Positions 37,295 through 47,817 of a stretch of 53,746 bases of DNA are shown here, piece by piece; the first letter of the stretch is position 1, and each line of letters starts with the position of its first letter. The stretch is from Seison nebaliae. Lineage: Eukaryota; Rotifera; Pararotatoria; Seisonacea; Seisonidae. Made by a program: the position numbers and the translations under genes. The stretch covers positions 1 through 53,746 of the forward strand of contig JALJEE010001537.1 in assembly GCA_023231475.1 (NCBI GenBank). The letters run 5' to 3'. The notes under the pieces were generated by a model, which saw only the letters and a list, made by a program, of their open reading frames with translations, was not told where the DNA came from and made no database searches.

Positions 37295-39896
37295 TTTGAA
37301 ATTATCATCGAATATTTTGTAGAGAAGAGTAATGTTATCGGAATTGGATCGATGAAATAATTATCAATGTTTTCTATTATTCATTCTGCTACTTTTGAGA
37401 AAGGAGTTGAAAATGATTCGTTTGTTGCGCATATTGACACCGAACATCAATATGGAAAGTTGGATATGTCAATTGGATGAAGACATGTCTGTAACGTGTG
37501 TGAATGTGTATGTGTGAGTGTAAGTATGTGTGTGTGTGTGTCTATTTTTTTTTAAAGAATATAATAATAATGTTTTAATTGAAATTATATGGTTAATTCA
37601 TTAAGAACGGAAGTAAAGTCGATGGGAACACGAGAAATGGAATAATTATTTCGATGTCAATTGGATAAACATTTCCTAATAAATAATATTAGGTAAATTG
37701 TGTTAATATTCGTTCTCGCATTTTCATGACTTAATTCGTCGTTGAACTAAAAGAAATTAGAAAAGAAAAATTCTCCGAGTAACTTCTTTTAATTATTTCA
37801 TGGGAAATAAAAAAGGAAAGTAGTAATGATATATTGGAAGTAATGCACACACCATCAGCTAGTCGATAGTCATAGAGGAATAATAATATTTTGAGTTAAC
37901 ATTCGTATTTCTTGAAAGTGTTTTCTATTTATCTCAATATCTCCCGATAAATTAATATATGAGAATATTATTCAATTGGAACGTTCCCTAAATAACTCCG
38001 AATCTTTTAGAGCTGTTTAATGGAGGAGATGAAGGAGAATCGAACAAAACGTTTCTTAATCGGAACCAAATGGCCATAATTGAACAAACAAGCATTACAT
38101 GGATAACTAATAAAATTTTCTTGTACATCTTCTTGTAAATAATCATCATAGAACGATCTAATATTACCCATGTTCTTTCAAGTAGTTTCGAACCGATTTT
38201 ATCTTCTTTCTTTTCAAATCATTTGCAGAACATCTAAAAGTTTTCATCTGAAATCTTATTAAATTATCAATGGCATTTACATCGGATTAATTATCGGTTG
38301 AGATCACTTAACAAATTCTATATTTATATTTATGTACCAATAATTATATTACATGATCATTATATGATGAAGATTTAGTTTGAAGAGCTTGAAATCTTTG
38401 TAAAGATATATCGATCATTTTCCCAAAAAGTTAATTTTTCATGAAAGGATAAAATTTACATAATCTATTATATTATTTGTCTTATGTCAAACTTGTTATT
38501 GTTCAGTACGTTAAACTTTTTAGAGTGGATGAAATTCACAAATATTTGATGGATTTGGATAGAATTGAAATCAAGGAGATCGTATGTTCATAACTTTTTG
38601 TGTTGTTGTTTAACCTTTTTCTCTTCGGGTCGCCGAACATACACACATGGACATTATATGAGAATTCTTTTAACGATGAGAAAGAAGTGAAAAGAAGGTA
38701 TATGATGAACAATTGGAGAAGATAAATAAACATTGTAAATGAGATGAAAATGAAACTGAATTCACCGCTCGGATCTGGTAGGAGAACCTTCACACACTGA
38801 AATATGCAAATAAAGATTTGTCGATAACAGCTTAATCAATATTATTTTCTAATAAATAGGAAACAAATGAATTGATAAGGAGATGGAAGAGATGAAACTG
38901 AAAGAACAAAGCAGCAATGGAAGAAAGGTTTTCTTAATGAATAGTTTTAAGCGGAAATGTTTGAACAGCTGCAAAGATTGAACGTTGCCGCACATCGTAC
39001 ATCATATTACAACAAAATTTTACATCACATCACAGAACAATATAATTTATTGATTTTTAAATTTATTCGTTTGATGGAGGAAGAAGATGGAAATAATTGA
39101 ATGAGAATAATAATAGTAATTTCGATTATTTCCATCAAACTCCTCACTAAATTAAATGCACCATTCCTGCGGATATACACACGAATGAAAACACATACAT
39201 TTGTTCAAGTACCAAACAATAAGGATCTGTTTAGTATATACAAATAAATATATTACGCAAATATTTTTTCACTTTCATCTTCACATCCTCCTCCAAAGAT
39301 TGCGTTGATTCTTCCATAGATATTGCTTTTTAACAATTTACTTTTCTATGCTCAACTACTTTTACTTACCCCCAACAATTAAAATAATTTCTCTAATACA
39401 ATTCCACACATAATACTCACACATTTAAAGAAATAGAAAAGAAGAAATCATTGATTGTATCGAATTTACTTCATTGAACAAAAATAGAAATATATATAAT
39501 TTCAAGTTGTTCACTTCAAAAAAACTTTTACATTTACATTCCATCATCATAATATGTAATATATCTTCTTCAAAAATATTTTGAAAAATCTCTTCCGTGA
39601 AATGAAGCGAATGGAAATATTTGTAGAAAACACCAATAGATTTCTCATTTCCCATCATCAGATTACTTCAATCTCCATCAATCACAATTGTCGCGATGAT
39701 GAATAAATGAAAGAAAAGTTCAATGTTTTTCTCCTGATAAATGAAGAAATTCTTTTCATCCATTTTCTTTCTTATTTACTCCAATTTTCTTAACTATCAA
39801 TAATTCACATATAAATATTACACTACATTAACATACCTATCAGTCTCATTATTAGCATCGACCCATTTTACATTTCCCCTAACTGAACATGATTAG
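37295..39896. other. Gene-poor region left of the foldback-like element
   Basis: Upstream flank of the glutamate receptor gene, so its promoter is probably near the right of 37294. Contains a GT-rich tract at 37498-37542. Short open frames (38536-38793, 39425-39658, minus strand) have no recognisable product. Confidence 0.55.
37498..37542. repeat. Interrupted (GT)n microsatellite
   Basis: GT-rich tract with a pure run of about seven units at its right end. Confidence 0.85.
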
Positions 39897-39903
39897 AGAT
39901 TCC

Positions 39904-40107
39904 CGGAGCGGTATTCTTAAGGACAAATCAACATTATGGAGGAATTCATCCAGTTTTTAATTTTTGGAACTATACTCATTCAAATATCGGAGCGGAATTC
40001 ACTTAACTGTTTACCTTATAAAATATATTTCGGAGCTCAATTCACTCAAATGCAGTTTTTCGGATAGGAATTCACCCAAATTTGAAGATTTCGGAGAGAA
40101 ATTCACT
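39904..40107 (+). repeat. Left array of TCGGAGnGGAATTCAC units
   Basis: Six degenerate 16-19 bp units spaced about 30-50 bp apart, all pointing inward. Likely transposase-binding subterminal repeats of the enclosing element. Confidence 0.8.
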
Positions 40108-40526
40108 TTTTAATTTGACATTTTTCTCGAAGCTATTTCGATTTTTGTATGATTTTTAAAGTCACAACAATGCACAAAGATAAAATGACAACATGTATTT
40201 TACAACAATTATTTTAATGGAATGATTTTAATATACCAATACCGTCTTCAAACGTAAAGTAACAGAATATTTACTAAAGAATTCTTTAATCAATTAATCA
40301 AGTGATGACATCAAATAATTAAAATAATTAATTGAACAATCTTATGATCAATTAATCTATAAATTACATCAAAACCTACCATAATAAATATGGAATTTAA
40401 TCAATGAATTTTGAAAGAAAAAAAACGGCAAATCTTAATAAATCTTCTATAAATACTTGTACCTATTTTATTGGTATAAGTGCATTATGAATTTTTTACC
40501 TCCTCCTATACTATTGCCTGCGTGCG

Positions 40527-40621
40527 TAGCGCAGTGGTTTATGTACAATCCAGGTGTATATGCGAAACAATGTACCCTGCATTCGATACGAAATTATACT
40601 GAAGCGTACGTAGTGCAGTGG
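40527..40621 (+). repeat. Two tRNA box A-like copies inside the foldback element
   Basis: GCGTRCGTAGYGCAGTGGTYTA occurs twice, 84 bp apart. The core TAGCGCAGTGG at 40527-40537 fits the RNA polymerase III box A consensus TRGCNNAGYGG exactly; the second, TAGTGCAGTGG at 40611-40621, has one change. A weak box B-like CATTCGATACG lies at 40580-40590. The segment could be a SINE or tRNA-derived remnant; the full cloverleaf does not fold convincingly. Confidence 0.4.
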
Positions 40622-40625
40622 TCTA

Positions 40626-40893
40626 CAGTGAGTTTCATTAATATTCGGACATTAGAATTTACATACTTTGATCCTAAGCTAATAGTTTTCGTCTCATTAA
40701 TGTTCGGGTAATAATCGTTACAGGGTATTACATCATGAAAAAAGTTTCAAATTTTAAAATAAATCATTTCTAAAATGGTTCGTGGTCAAAAACTTTCTAA
40801 TGAAAGGCAAGTTTTGGTATCAAAGACATCAAATTATCAGTTTTGGGTAAATGCATGTAAATTATCATGTCCGAACATTAATGAAACTCACTG
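40626..40893. repeat. Inner inverted repeat, about 40-bp arms
   Basis: The arm 40626-40665 (CAGTGAGTTTCATTAATATT onward) matches the reverse complement of 40854-40893 at nearly all positions. A partial third copy of TCATTAATGTTCGG in the left orientation is at about 40694-40707. Confidence 0.8.
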
Positions 40894-41098
40894 TATGTAC
40901 ATTCCCAACGTCACAACGATTGAAACATACGTCTCACGAAAAGTAGAGATCTCCTATCACTGACCATAAGGGAGGAAATCGATCAAACGATTCACTCGTC
41001 ATCAAACAAATAATCAAATACTACCGACCATGTCGAGCTTTTGAATACGACGTTGAATTAGAAAATCATTGATCATAGACAATCAAAAAAAATTTAGA

Positions 41099-41266
41099 GT
41101 GATTTCCTCCCCGAAATCTAAGAAAGTGGATGAATTCCTTTCCGATATCGATCCAAATGGTGAATTCCTCTCCGAAATGGATTTCTCACTATTCTTCTGA
41201 GAGTGAATTCTTCTCCGAAAACAAATAAGAGGTTAAATACAAACACAGGGTGAATACCGCTCTGCT
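41099..41266 (-). repeat. Right array of TCGGAGnGGAATTCAC units, reversed
   Basis: Five degenerate units reading GTGAATTCCTCTCCGA on the plus strand, mirror image of the left array. Confidence 0.8.
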
Positions 41267-41283
41267 CTGAATACCATGATTAG

Positions 41284-43037
41284 TATTGAGATACCAATGC
41301 ATATCTAATGAGCTCAACCTAATAAGTTCGTCATAGAAAAACCGGAAAATATCTTTTTATTTGAAAAAAAAATTTATTTTGAAAGAAATAGATTGAATTC
41401 ATCAGTATCTGACAATGGAAGTGAATTAGTAAAAGGAGAATATAATAGTTAAAAAGAATAATTTTCGTTACATCATCTTATAGCGTATGAATTATTTTCT
41501 CATAGTTTTTCTTCTTGACTAATAAGATTTCCATAAATATTTATCTTATCAATCAAAAGAAAGGATTGAATGGAAACAAGCAATTCATTTACGATGGAGA
41601 ATCATTGGGAATGGCATTTGAAGAAAAAACTATCGAGAAAATGTAACAAAATTAGTTTTCTCCGATAGTTGATTAAAAAGATAAGGAGTATTGATTAATG
41701 AATAAATTATAAGGAGAAATATTGGAAAAGAATGATTGTAAAGATGTGGAAGGAAAAGGGAAGGGAAAAGAAGAAACGTGAAAATAGATGAAGAAATTTG
41801 TGGAAAGAAGAAATAAAGTTTTGTTGCATCAACAAATTCTTCAGTTGCAATCCTTCATTCGAAAATGTCTTATTGACATTTTCCTTCAATCTTTCCCTAC
41901 AAATAAAAATCATTAATTTCTCCCAATTCACCATTGTGAATGCTTCTATAAGAATGAATAAAATAATCGTTTCTCTTATATTCGTATGTTATTAGAGAAT
42001 TGCATAAAATTACGATTCAGTTTGACTTCAATTTCTATCAATTGAGATTTCCCTCAATTACCATTCAGATTTTATATGTCTATCCTTTTAATGAAAATCT
42101 AAGAGAGATTGTTCGTTCACTTACTCTGTCCAACGATTTCCGGTTTTTATTCTCCTCAACTTTCGTCGATCTCGTTTCAAATCAGACCTAAATGATTTCT
42201 CTGTTTGTGATTTGAGGAAGAAAGAAAGAAATATGAGAGGAACTTCACTTATGGGAGTAGATAGAAGAAACTCTTACGTTATCGTTCGAGAGAGAAATTC
42301 TATTTTCTTTTTATGAGTAAAATTCTCCTTTTTGTTCCATGACGACGTTATGATAACATCCTATCGTCACTTCTTTATTCTCCTCAAATAAAATAAATAA
42401 TCGTCATCCTTTTGTTGTGTTGTAGAGGAAGAGAAAAAAAATGGAATTTATCAACAAAGAAATGGAGGTACTTCATTCTTCGATTGGAAATAGATTTATT
42501 GGAACATTAACCGAATAGAATTAGAAATGAATGTTTCCCCGACAACCATAAACAAAATTTTATTCATTTTTTTTCATACGATTTTCAAATAATCTTTCAC
42601 CAAATAACATATCTCATTTAAGGAACCCAAAAAATGAAATTGAACAAACACTTCTCTTCAAAACAACAAATTTTGATTTATCACAAATTCTTAAACTGAA
42701 ATCCAAAATTGTTATTTGTGAAAAATGAGTTAATTTCCTAAAATGGAAGAGTTGCGAAATAAGGAATGATAATTTATAGATGAAAAACAAATTATTAGAA
42801 ATAAGTCATTCAAATGGAATTTATTTGACGAATTATCGACAGATAAATAATAAATTTATTTTAAAATTAAACAATTTTCCATAATATCAGATGATAATGG
42901 AAGAGAGATAGAAAAAGATAGAGAGAAAGAGAAAGAAAGAGAAGGAATTACGAGAAATTAACGATTTGATTAAATTGAATTAAGTTTTGTGAGATAAGAA
43001 GAAAACATTAAAAGAAGAATGTTTCTTTCTTTTTCTT
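41284..43037. other. Gene-poor region between the foldback-like element and eIF3f
   Basis: Short open frames at 41707-42191 on both strands overlap each other and look non-coding. A purine-rich GAGA/GAAA tract is at 42901-42948. The right end is the 3' flank of eIF3f. Confidence 0.55.
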
Positions 43038-43934
43038 TTAGTGTAAATGAACATGTTCATTCATTACCAGTTGAGCATTAAACATCGATGAAATATATAA
43101 TAACATCAATTGTCCGTTGATATTACTATTGATCATATCATCGAATGCTTTTGCACTCACCACTGGTACTGATCGAATAGCATTAGCTAACTGTCGTGCA
43201 ATATGGGTATCACCTCGACGTCGTCGATTGATAACGTCATCGATATAAGTTACTAATTCTTGGACATTAAATTGCATTCGTTCTAATGTTTCTCTCACTT
43301 GTTCTAATGAAGTTAGAGATGAAGCATAAAGAGAATTATTCCGATCAGCTGAATTTATTTTCTTTGATCCTAATAAAATATCAACGGCCACTTTCTCTTG
43401 AAGTGATCCTTCTACACAAACCGTCAATTTTTCATAATCATTATAATCGGTGTAACGATAAGCTTCTACTCGAATGTCATCGATTTCCAAATCAATTCTC
43501 AATACGATCACAATACATGTCTTATTCTCTTTCGAACAATTGCTGTTATGGCCACTGAAATTACTAATCGAATCTTCATCATCTCCCATCCATTCAGCAG
43601 AGATCTTCTCCTTCAATAATCTCTCTGATTCATTTAAAGGTTGTGAAGTATACCATCCCACAACTCGCATCATCGGATATGCTAATGTTGTCAATCTCTT
43701 CCAATTGTGTTCCAATTGTTTATCTTTCTGTATTTCCGAATTGGACATTTGAAGAATTGATGGCATCGCATCTGACACTTCCACTACACCATCCATTCTT
43801 GACCCATAACCATATAAACCACCATAAACATGGTCATTCGAATGTTGACGACGACGATAATGATCAGTTATACTCACAACAGCCAGTGGATGAAGATGAA
43901 CAACATTCACTTTCTCCATATTCATTTCTTCCAT
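43038..43934 (-). CDS. EIF3F: Eukaryotic translation initiation factor 3 subunit F
   Basis: eIF3f is an MPN-fold subunit of the eIF3 complex, which organises the 43S preinitiation complex on the small ribosomal subunit. Single exon, 298 residues, near the lengths known for insects (about 280). The MPN domain opens with VNVVHLHPLAVVSITDHYRR (residues 8-27) and continues with VVGWYTSQPLNESE near 91; the JAMM metal ligands are not present (YTSQ where an active enzyme has HxH), as expected for the inactive MPN- class. The C-terminal helix carries FDDMINSNINGQLMLLYISS, which closely matches the eIF3f signature FxxMLNSNINDLLMVxYL and separates it from Rpn8 and CSN6. An acidic, Ser-rich stretch near 120-135 is a local insertion. 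ATG at 43934 precedes the MPN motif by seven residues. Confidence 0.9.
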   Translation of the reverse strand: MEEMNMEKVNVVHLHPLAVVSITDHYRRRQHSNDHVYGGLYGYGSRMDGVVEVSDAMPSILQMSNSEIQKDKQLEHNWKRLTTLAYPMMRVVGWYTSQPLNESERLLKEKISAEWMGDDEDSISNFSGHNSNCSKENKTCIVIVLRIDLEIDDIRVEAYRYTDYNDYEKLTVCVEGSLQEKVAVDILLGSKKINSADRNNSLYASSLTSLEQVRETLERMQFNVQELVTYIDDVINRRRRGDTHIARQLANAIRSVPVVSAKAFDDMINSNINGQLMLLYISSMFNAQLVMNEHVHLH

Positions 43935-44789
43935 TTCTATTAAACAAGTCTAAAATGTGCTGATATGAGCTTAACATTCAAATTGAAAATAAAAAATCTT
44001 TTAAATCTTTCTTTCTACATTTCTTTTTCATCATCGATTTATCCTCTCAAACATTCCTTTTCCTTTATTGGCTAAAACGCATGTTATGTAATTGGAAATT
44101 GTTCACTTTCATAGAATTAAATCGAAAAGAATGTTGAAAACATTTAAATATATCATAAATCTAATTTGCGTATAATTGAATGTAACCGATAAAAAATTTC
44201 CAAGTATATTTAGGTAGTTTATTTACTTAACGATTTCGACCATAAATGTTCGAATATTTCATTTAACACATTTTCCTCATTTTCCTTCGAATACAAATGA
44301 ACTCAATTGACGTACATTTACTATTTATCTTCAGTTAATGTTGTTTCTCTCGATTTATCAAATTGAAATTAATTATTCATTAACAATCATAGTATAACTA
44401 TAATTATAATCCTACTTTAAAATGATTTTAAGTTTTCTGAATTTCTAAGATTTGTTTAGTAGTTGAAGAAAAATCTATATAAAATAATAATATAGTTCCT
44501 ATAAAAATCTCATATTCTCATTGAATTGTACACGAAACTATTCAATGGGAATCATCATTTTCATGAAAACTTTCGTTACTTCTTTAACCTTATTTATTCT
44601 GAACGAATATGATTCAATTGGTAAAAGATTGTTTTATTTTTCCATCGTCTTAACCATCAGAAATTTGTTGAAATAAATAATCTATGAAATATTCTTTAAA
44701 GAAAAGAGGCAAATATATCTCGAAAATAAAGAGAAAATAATAAGCGAGTGCAAAAATAACTGACGAAGCAATGAACCATTAAATTATTG

Positions 44790-44820
<31 letters not shown>

Positions 44821-44874
44821 GTCATCCAATAAAATGATTTTATTGATTTTAATTAGAAATGGGATAAGAAAATT
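43935..44874. other. Divergent intergenic region between eIF3f and the fucosyltransferase
   Basis: AT-rich, no coding potential. Promoters of both genes should be here. A (TA)n tract lies at about 44790-44820. A tiny upstream ORF, ATGGGATAA at 44859-44867, precedes the fucosyltransferase start. Confidence 0.55.
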
Positions 44875-46068
44875 ATGATATTTCCTCAAAAAATTGGATA
44901 TCGATTTAATCGAACAAGCAAGACTAGAAGATTATGTTCTTTCATTATTTACTTATTGGCATTCATCCAGTTTTATTCATTATCAAAAATGATCTATTGG
45001 CAATTATCAACAATTAAACAAACAGTTCAACGTTATCCACCACCAATGAGGAATGAGCAATTGAAATATATTCTTTATTACAATAAGTTCTTTGATGAGA
45101 ATGATTTCGAATTTGGAATTGGAGGACCGAAAGTATTCCAATATCATAACTGTTTAGAATCGAACTGTTTCGTTACTAATAACCGGTCGTTCTTATCGAT
45201 AAGTGACGCAGTGGTCGTTCATCATCGTTCTGTGAAGGAATGGCCGAAATTGAAGAAATGGCAGAGATTGATATTCTATCGGCTCGAATCTCCGATTTAC
45301 ACGTACGACTTAGGAAATATTCCAGTTCATTATAATTGGTCAATGACATATCATTTGGATTCAGATGTACCGATTCCATATACAAATCGATATGAAATAG
45401 ATTTCTATAGAAACAATTTTGGCGAAAAGAAGAAGTTCTGGAAAGAAAAAGAATTTGATATTCTATGGACGACGAATGATTGTCATACTCAATCGAAACG
45501 TCATCTATTAATGAATTATTTGTTGAAACATACGAATTTGAAGATTACAATAATTTCACGTTGTTTCAAGCCACATGTCAATCGAACAATTCAACGTCGA
45601 TGTACCAGACGATTAGAAAGTACGGAAGAATGTCAAAGTTTTCTATTGAAACATAAATTCTATTTGGCAGCCGAAAATTCGTTATGTGATCATTATGTCA
45701 CAGAAAAATTGTTTAGTCGTTTACTTCTTCCATATATTCCGATCGTGTTTAACGGAGTTCTCAATCGAACCGATTATTATAAGAGAATCGGCATACCTAT
45801 TGATTCGATAATCGATGTCCATCAATTTGATAAACTATCAATATTCGCATCATATCTCGTACGATTAGCAAATAATGAAGAATTATATGATAAGATGATG
45901 GAAAAGAGGAGACATCTCAAAGAGAAATCACCAATAGAAACTTCTTTTTGTAGTCTCTGTCACAAATTGCACCATCATACGAAAAGTACGAGTTTCTATT
46001 CGAATCAAAACGATGATATATTTCCATTGTCGTCCTGCTTCAATTCTCCTTTGCTTGACGAATATTAA
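44875..46068 (+). CDS. Alpha-1,3-fucosyltransferase (GT10 family)
   Basis: GT10 enzymes transfer L-fucose from GDP-fucose to GlcNAc of N-glycans or glycoconjugates in the Golgi. Single exon, 397 residues, within the family's usual 350-500. Topology is type II: a basic N-terminus, one membrane segment at about 21-40 (LCSFIIYLLAFIQFYSL), then a lumenal catalytic domain. SDAVVVHHRSV near 110 matches the conserved region that positions the acceptor. The GDP-fucose motif is at about 259-280: KFYLAAENSLCDHYVTEKLF, close to the invariant FxLxFENSxxxDYxTEKL, with Ala in place of Phe before Glu. IPIVFNG follows as expected. Cys residues near the C-terminus (SLCH) may form the family's disulfide. It could equally be core alpha-1,3 or Lewis-type. 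The upstream ATG at 44859 opens only a two-codon frame. Confidence 0.88.
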   Translation: MIFPQKIGYRFNRTSKTRRLCSFIIYLLAFIQFYSLSKMIYWQLSTIKQTVQRYPPPMRNEQLKYILYYNKFFDENDFEFGIGGPKVFQYHNCLESNCFVTNNRSFLSISDAVVVHHRSVKEWPKLKKWQRLIFYRLESPIYTYDLGNIPVHYNWSMTYHLDSDVPIPYTNRYEIDFYRNNFGEKKKFWKEKEFDILWTTNDCHTQSKRHLLMNYLLKHTNLKITIISRCFKPHVNRTIQRRCTRRLESTEECQSFLLKHKFYLAAENSLCDHYVTEKLFSRLLLPYIPIVFNGVLNRTDYYKRIGIPIDSIIDVHQFDKLSIFASYLVRLANNEELYDKMMEKRRHLKEKSPIETSFCSLCHKLHHHTKSTSFYSNQNDDIFPLSSCFNSPLLDEY

Positions 46069-46691
46069 TCGTGATGAATCAACATCAATTATCGACCTCG
46101 ATCAAAACAATTGTATCTAATGTGAAATAGAAAAGTTTAAAAAGAAGAAATCATAAGGAAGAGGAAAGACTCTTATTCTTCTTTTTCTTCTACTTCGAAG
46201 GAATGAATTAATAAAATAATATTTAAAGATTAACTATAAGAAATGATCACTGATTGATCGATGAATTGACATCTAATTAACATGATGTAAATTTGGAATC
46301 ATCTCATTCAATTATCAATACCAAAATACATAATAGATACATATCATCATTTCACAACAACATCTCTCCCAGCACATCAATTCACAACTAGAAAAATTTA
46401 TATAGATCATAGAACGATAATTTTGACAGAAACAAATTTGCATATACTCAACCAACAACAACAACAATCCATATATATATATATATTATTTCTCTCAATA
46501 ATAATCGATATTCTAATGAATGATAAGTTTGACGGATGATTAAAAATATCTGTTAACACATAAATAACTTAGATAAGTTAACGAATATTTATGATAACAT
46601 TCTAATTGAATTCCATAAAAAACGTTTTACTCATTACTTCGTCTTCTTCCTAACTATATTCTAGTAGTCGTCAGATAAATGTCATGATGTC
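46069..46691. other. Intergenic region between the fucosyltransferase and RSU1
   Basis: No coding potential seen. AATAAA at about 46207-46217 is a plausible fucosyltransferase polyadenylation signal. A (TA)n tract is at 46472-46486. Confidence 0.55.
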
Positions 46692-47817
46692 ATGTCACAA
46701 ATTAACCGAAGGAATAATTCATCAAAAAAGAAAGAAGAAAAACTTAGAGAGACAATGTACCAATTAAATTTGCATTGTTGTGGAATTCGTTCATTGACAA
46801 AATCGAAAAAATTAAGTTTGGAAATTTTTATTGAAATTTTCTTTTTCTTACTTCCGTTCTTTATTCTTTTAGCGTTCTCGTTACACTTGACCGTCTTGAT
46901 TCTTTCCTATAATCGAATAAGAAGTTCTCATTAAAATCATCTTCATCCATCTCATTTACTTCCTCATATTCACAGTACTACCACCCGAAATAGACGAACT
47001 TCGATATTTGAAAATATTAAACATTTCTTTCAACTGTCTCAAAGAACTGCCAAATACAATTCATAATTTATTACAATTAGTAGTTCTCAATTTGAGGTTA
47101 TTATTTTTTTTCATTTTTCAGTTTTAAAAATTTTTGGAATAAAAATAGTTTTAATGAATTAGAAAACTTACCCGAATCTTTCGGTTTATTCCACAATCTC
47201 CAATTACTCGATCTGACACATAACCGTCTTAATCACATGTCCATTACCAAAAATTTCTTTCGAGCAAGTTTCACAACTTTTAATTTAATCTTAAATTTTA
47301 ATATAATTTCAGATAATTTAAAACATCTCTATCTCAGTTATAACCGATTCCAATTTATTCCCGACGATATTTATCAACTTCCTTTTTTACAAGTTGTTCG
47401 AAAATTTTTAAGAGGAAATTCAAAAACATTTTCTTGCCAGTTTTGTTGTTCAGATAATCAAGTTCGTTATCTTCCGCGGACAATTGGCAAATGCAATCGA
47501 TTGAAAGAAATATATTTACAACGAAACAATCTTACATGTTTACCTCCAGAATTAGGTTTCCTTTTCAACAACCATCTAATCTAATCGTTTCTTTTTCAGG
47601 TTATCTAGATATTGATATTTTATTATTGCATAACAATGAATGGATTGATGAGATCAATTTGAATGTAAGTCAACAATATCTACTTCACGCCTTACGTCGC
47701 GACGATTATTCGCACATTTACGATGAGCACATGAAAGAAAAGTTCCCATTGCTTTATATTAAACTCTGGCCAATGCATGAAAGCAACAACAATTATTCAA
47801 CGACATCACGTCATTGA
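46692..47817 (+). CDS. RSU1: Ras suppressor protein 1, leucine-rich repeat protein
   Basis: RSU1 is a cytoplasmic leucine-rich repeat protein of integrin adhesions that binds PINCH in the ILK-PINCH-parvin complex. Seven small exons (46692-46815, 46873-46923, 46976-47096, 47149-47267, 47313-47395, 47441-47555, 47600-47817) join in phase over introns of 44-57 nt, giving 276 residues, like the human protein (277). Leucine-rich repeats follow the RSU1 register: LTVLILSYNRI, LKILNISFNCLKELP, VVLNLSFNELENLPESFG, LQLLDLTHNRLN, LKHLYLSYNRFQFIP, DNQVRYLP, KEIYLQRNNLTCLPPELG. The C-terminal cap HNNEWIDEINLNVSQ matches the family's ENNPWVTPIADQF. The human-like N-terminal motif is weak. The donor of intron 2 (GTTCTC) is unusual. 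Intron 1 has no stop and a length divisible by three. Confidence 0.88.

Larger units (their letters stand above)
39897..41274. mobile_element. Foldback-like DNA transposon with inverted subterminal repeat arrays
   Basis: A 1,378-bp element. The left side carries at least six copies of a unit close to TTTCGGAGAGGAATTCACC (39904, 39935, 39987, 40029, 40059, 40090). The right side carries at least five in reverse orientation (41099, 41129, 41158, 41202, 41248). The outermost unit on each side has the same variant, GCGGTATTC. CATGATTAG is directly repeated at both edges (39888-39896 and 41275-41283), a 9-bp target-site duplication. Nearer the centre, 40626-40665 and 40854-40893 form a second inverted pair. 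No complete transposase is present, so it is non-autonomous or decayed; an open frame at 40775 starting MVRGQKLSNE is too short to assign. Duplication length suggests a Mutator- or hAT-type mover. Confidence 0.82.

Noticed and set aside
38766-38785. CTCGGATC/GAATTCACC likeness to the foldback repeat unit near 38758, and GGAATTCACC near 18710
   Set aside because: Single partial matches of about 10 bases without neighbours; expected by chance in this composition.
38536-38793. Minus-strand frame MKVLLPDPSGEF upstream of the glutamate receptor, considered as an extra 5' exon
   Set aside because: The receptor's first exon already has a start and leader, and no phase-compatible junction links the two.
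40457-40711. 84-codon frame inside the foldback-like element
   Set aside because: It runs across the box A-like repeats and the inner inverted arm and resembles no transposase.
43038-43934. Alternative identities Rpn8/PSMD7 or CSN6 for the MPN protein
   Set aside because: The C-terminal MINSNINGQLMLLYISS is the eIF3f signature and is not found in Rpn8 or CSN6.
47097-47121. A 25-nt intron in RSU1 ending at the CAG at 47121
   Set aside because: It would break the leucine-rich repeat spacing. Using the AG at 47148 gives a 52-nt intron and restores the motif LNLSFNELENLP at the correct length.
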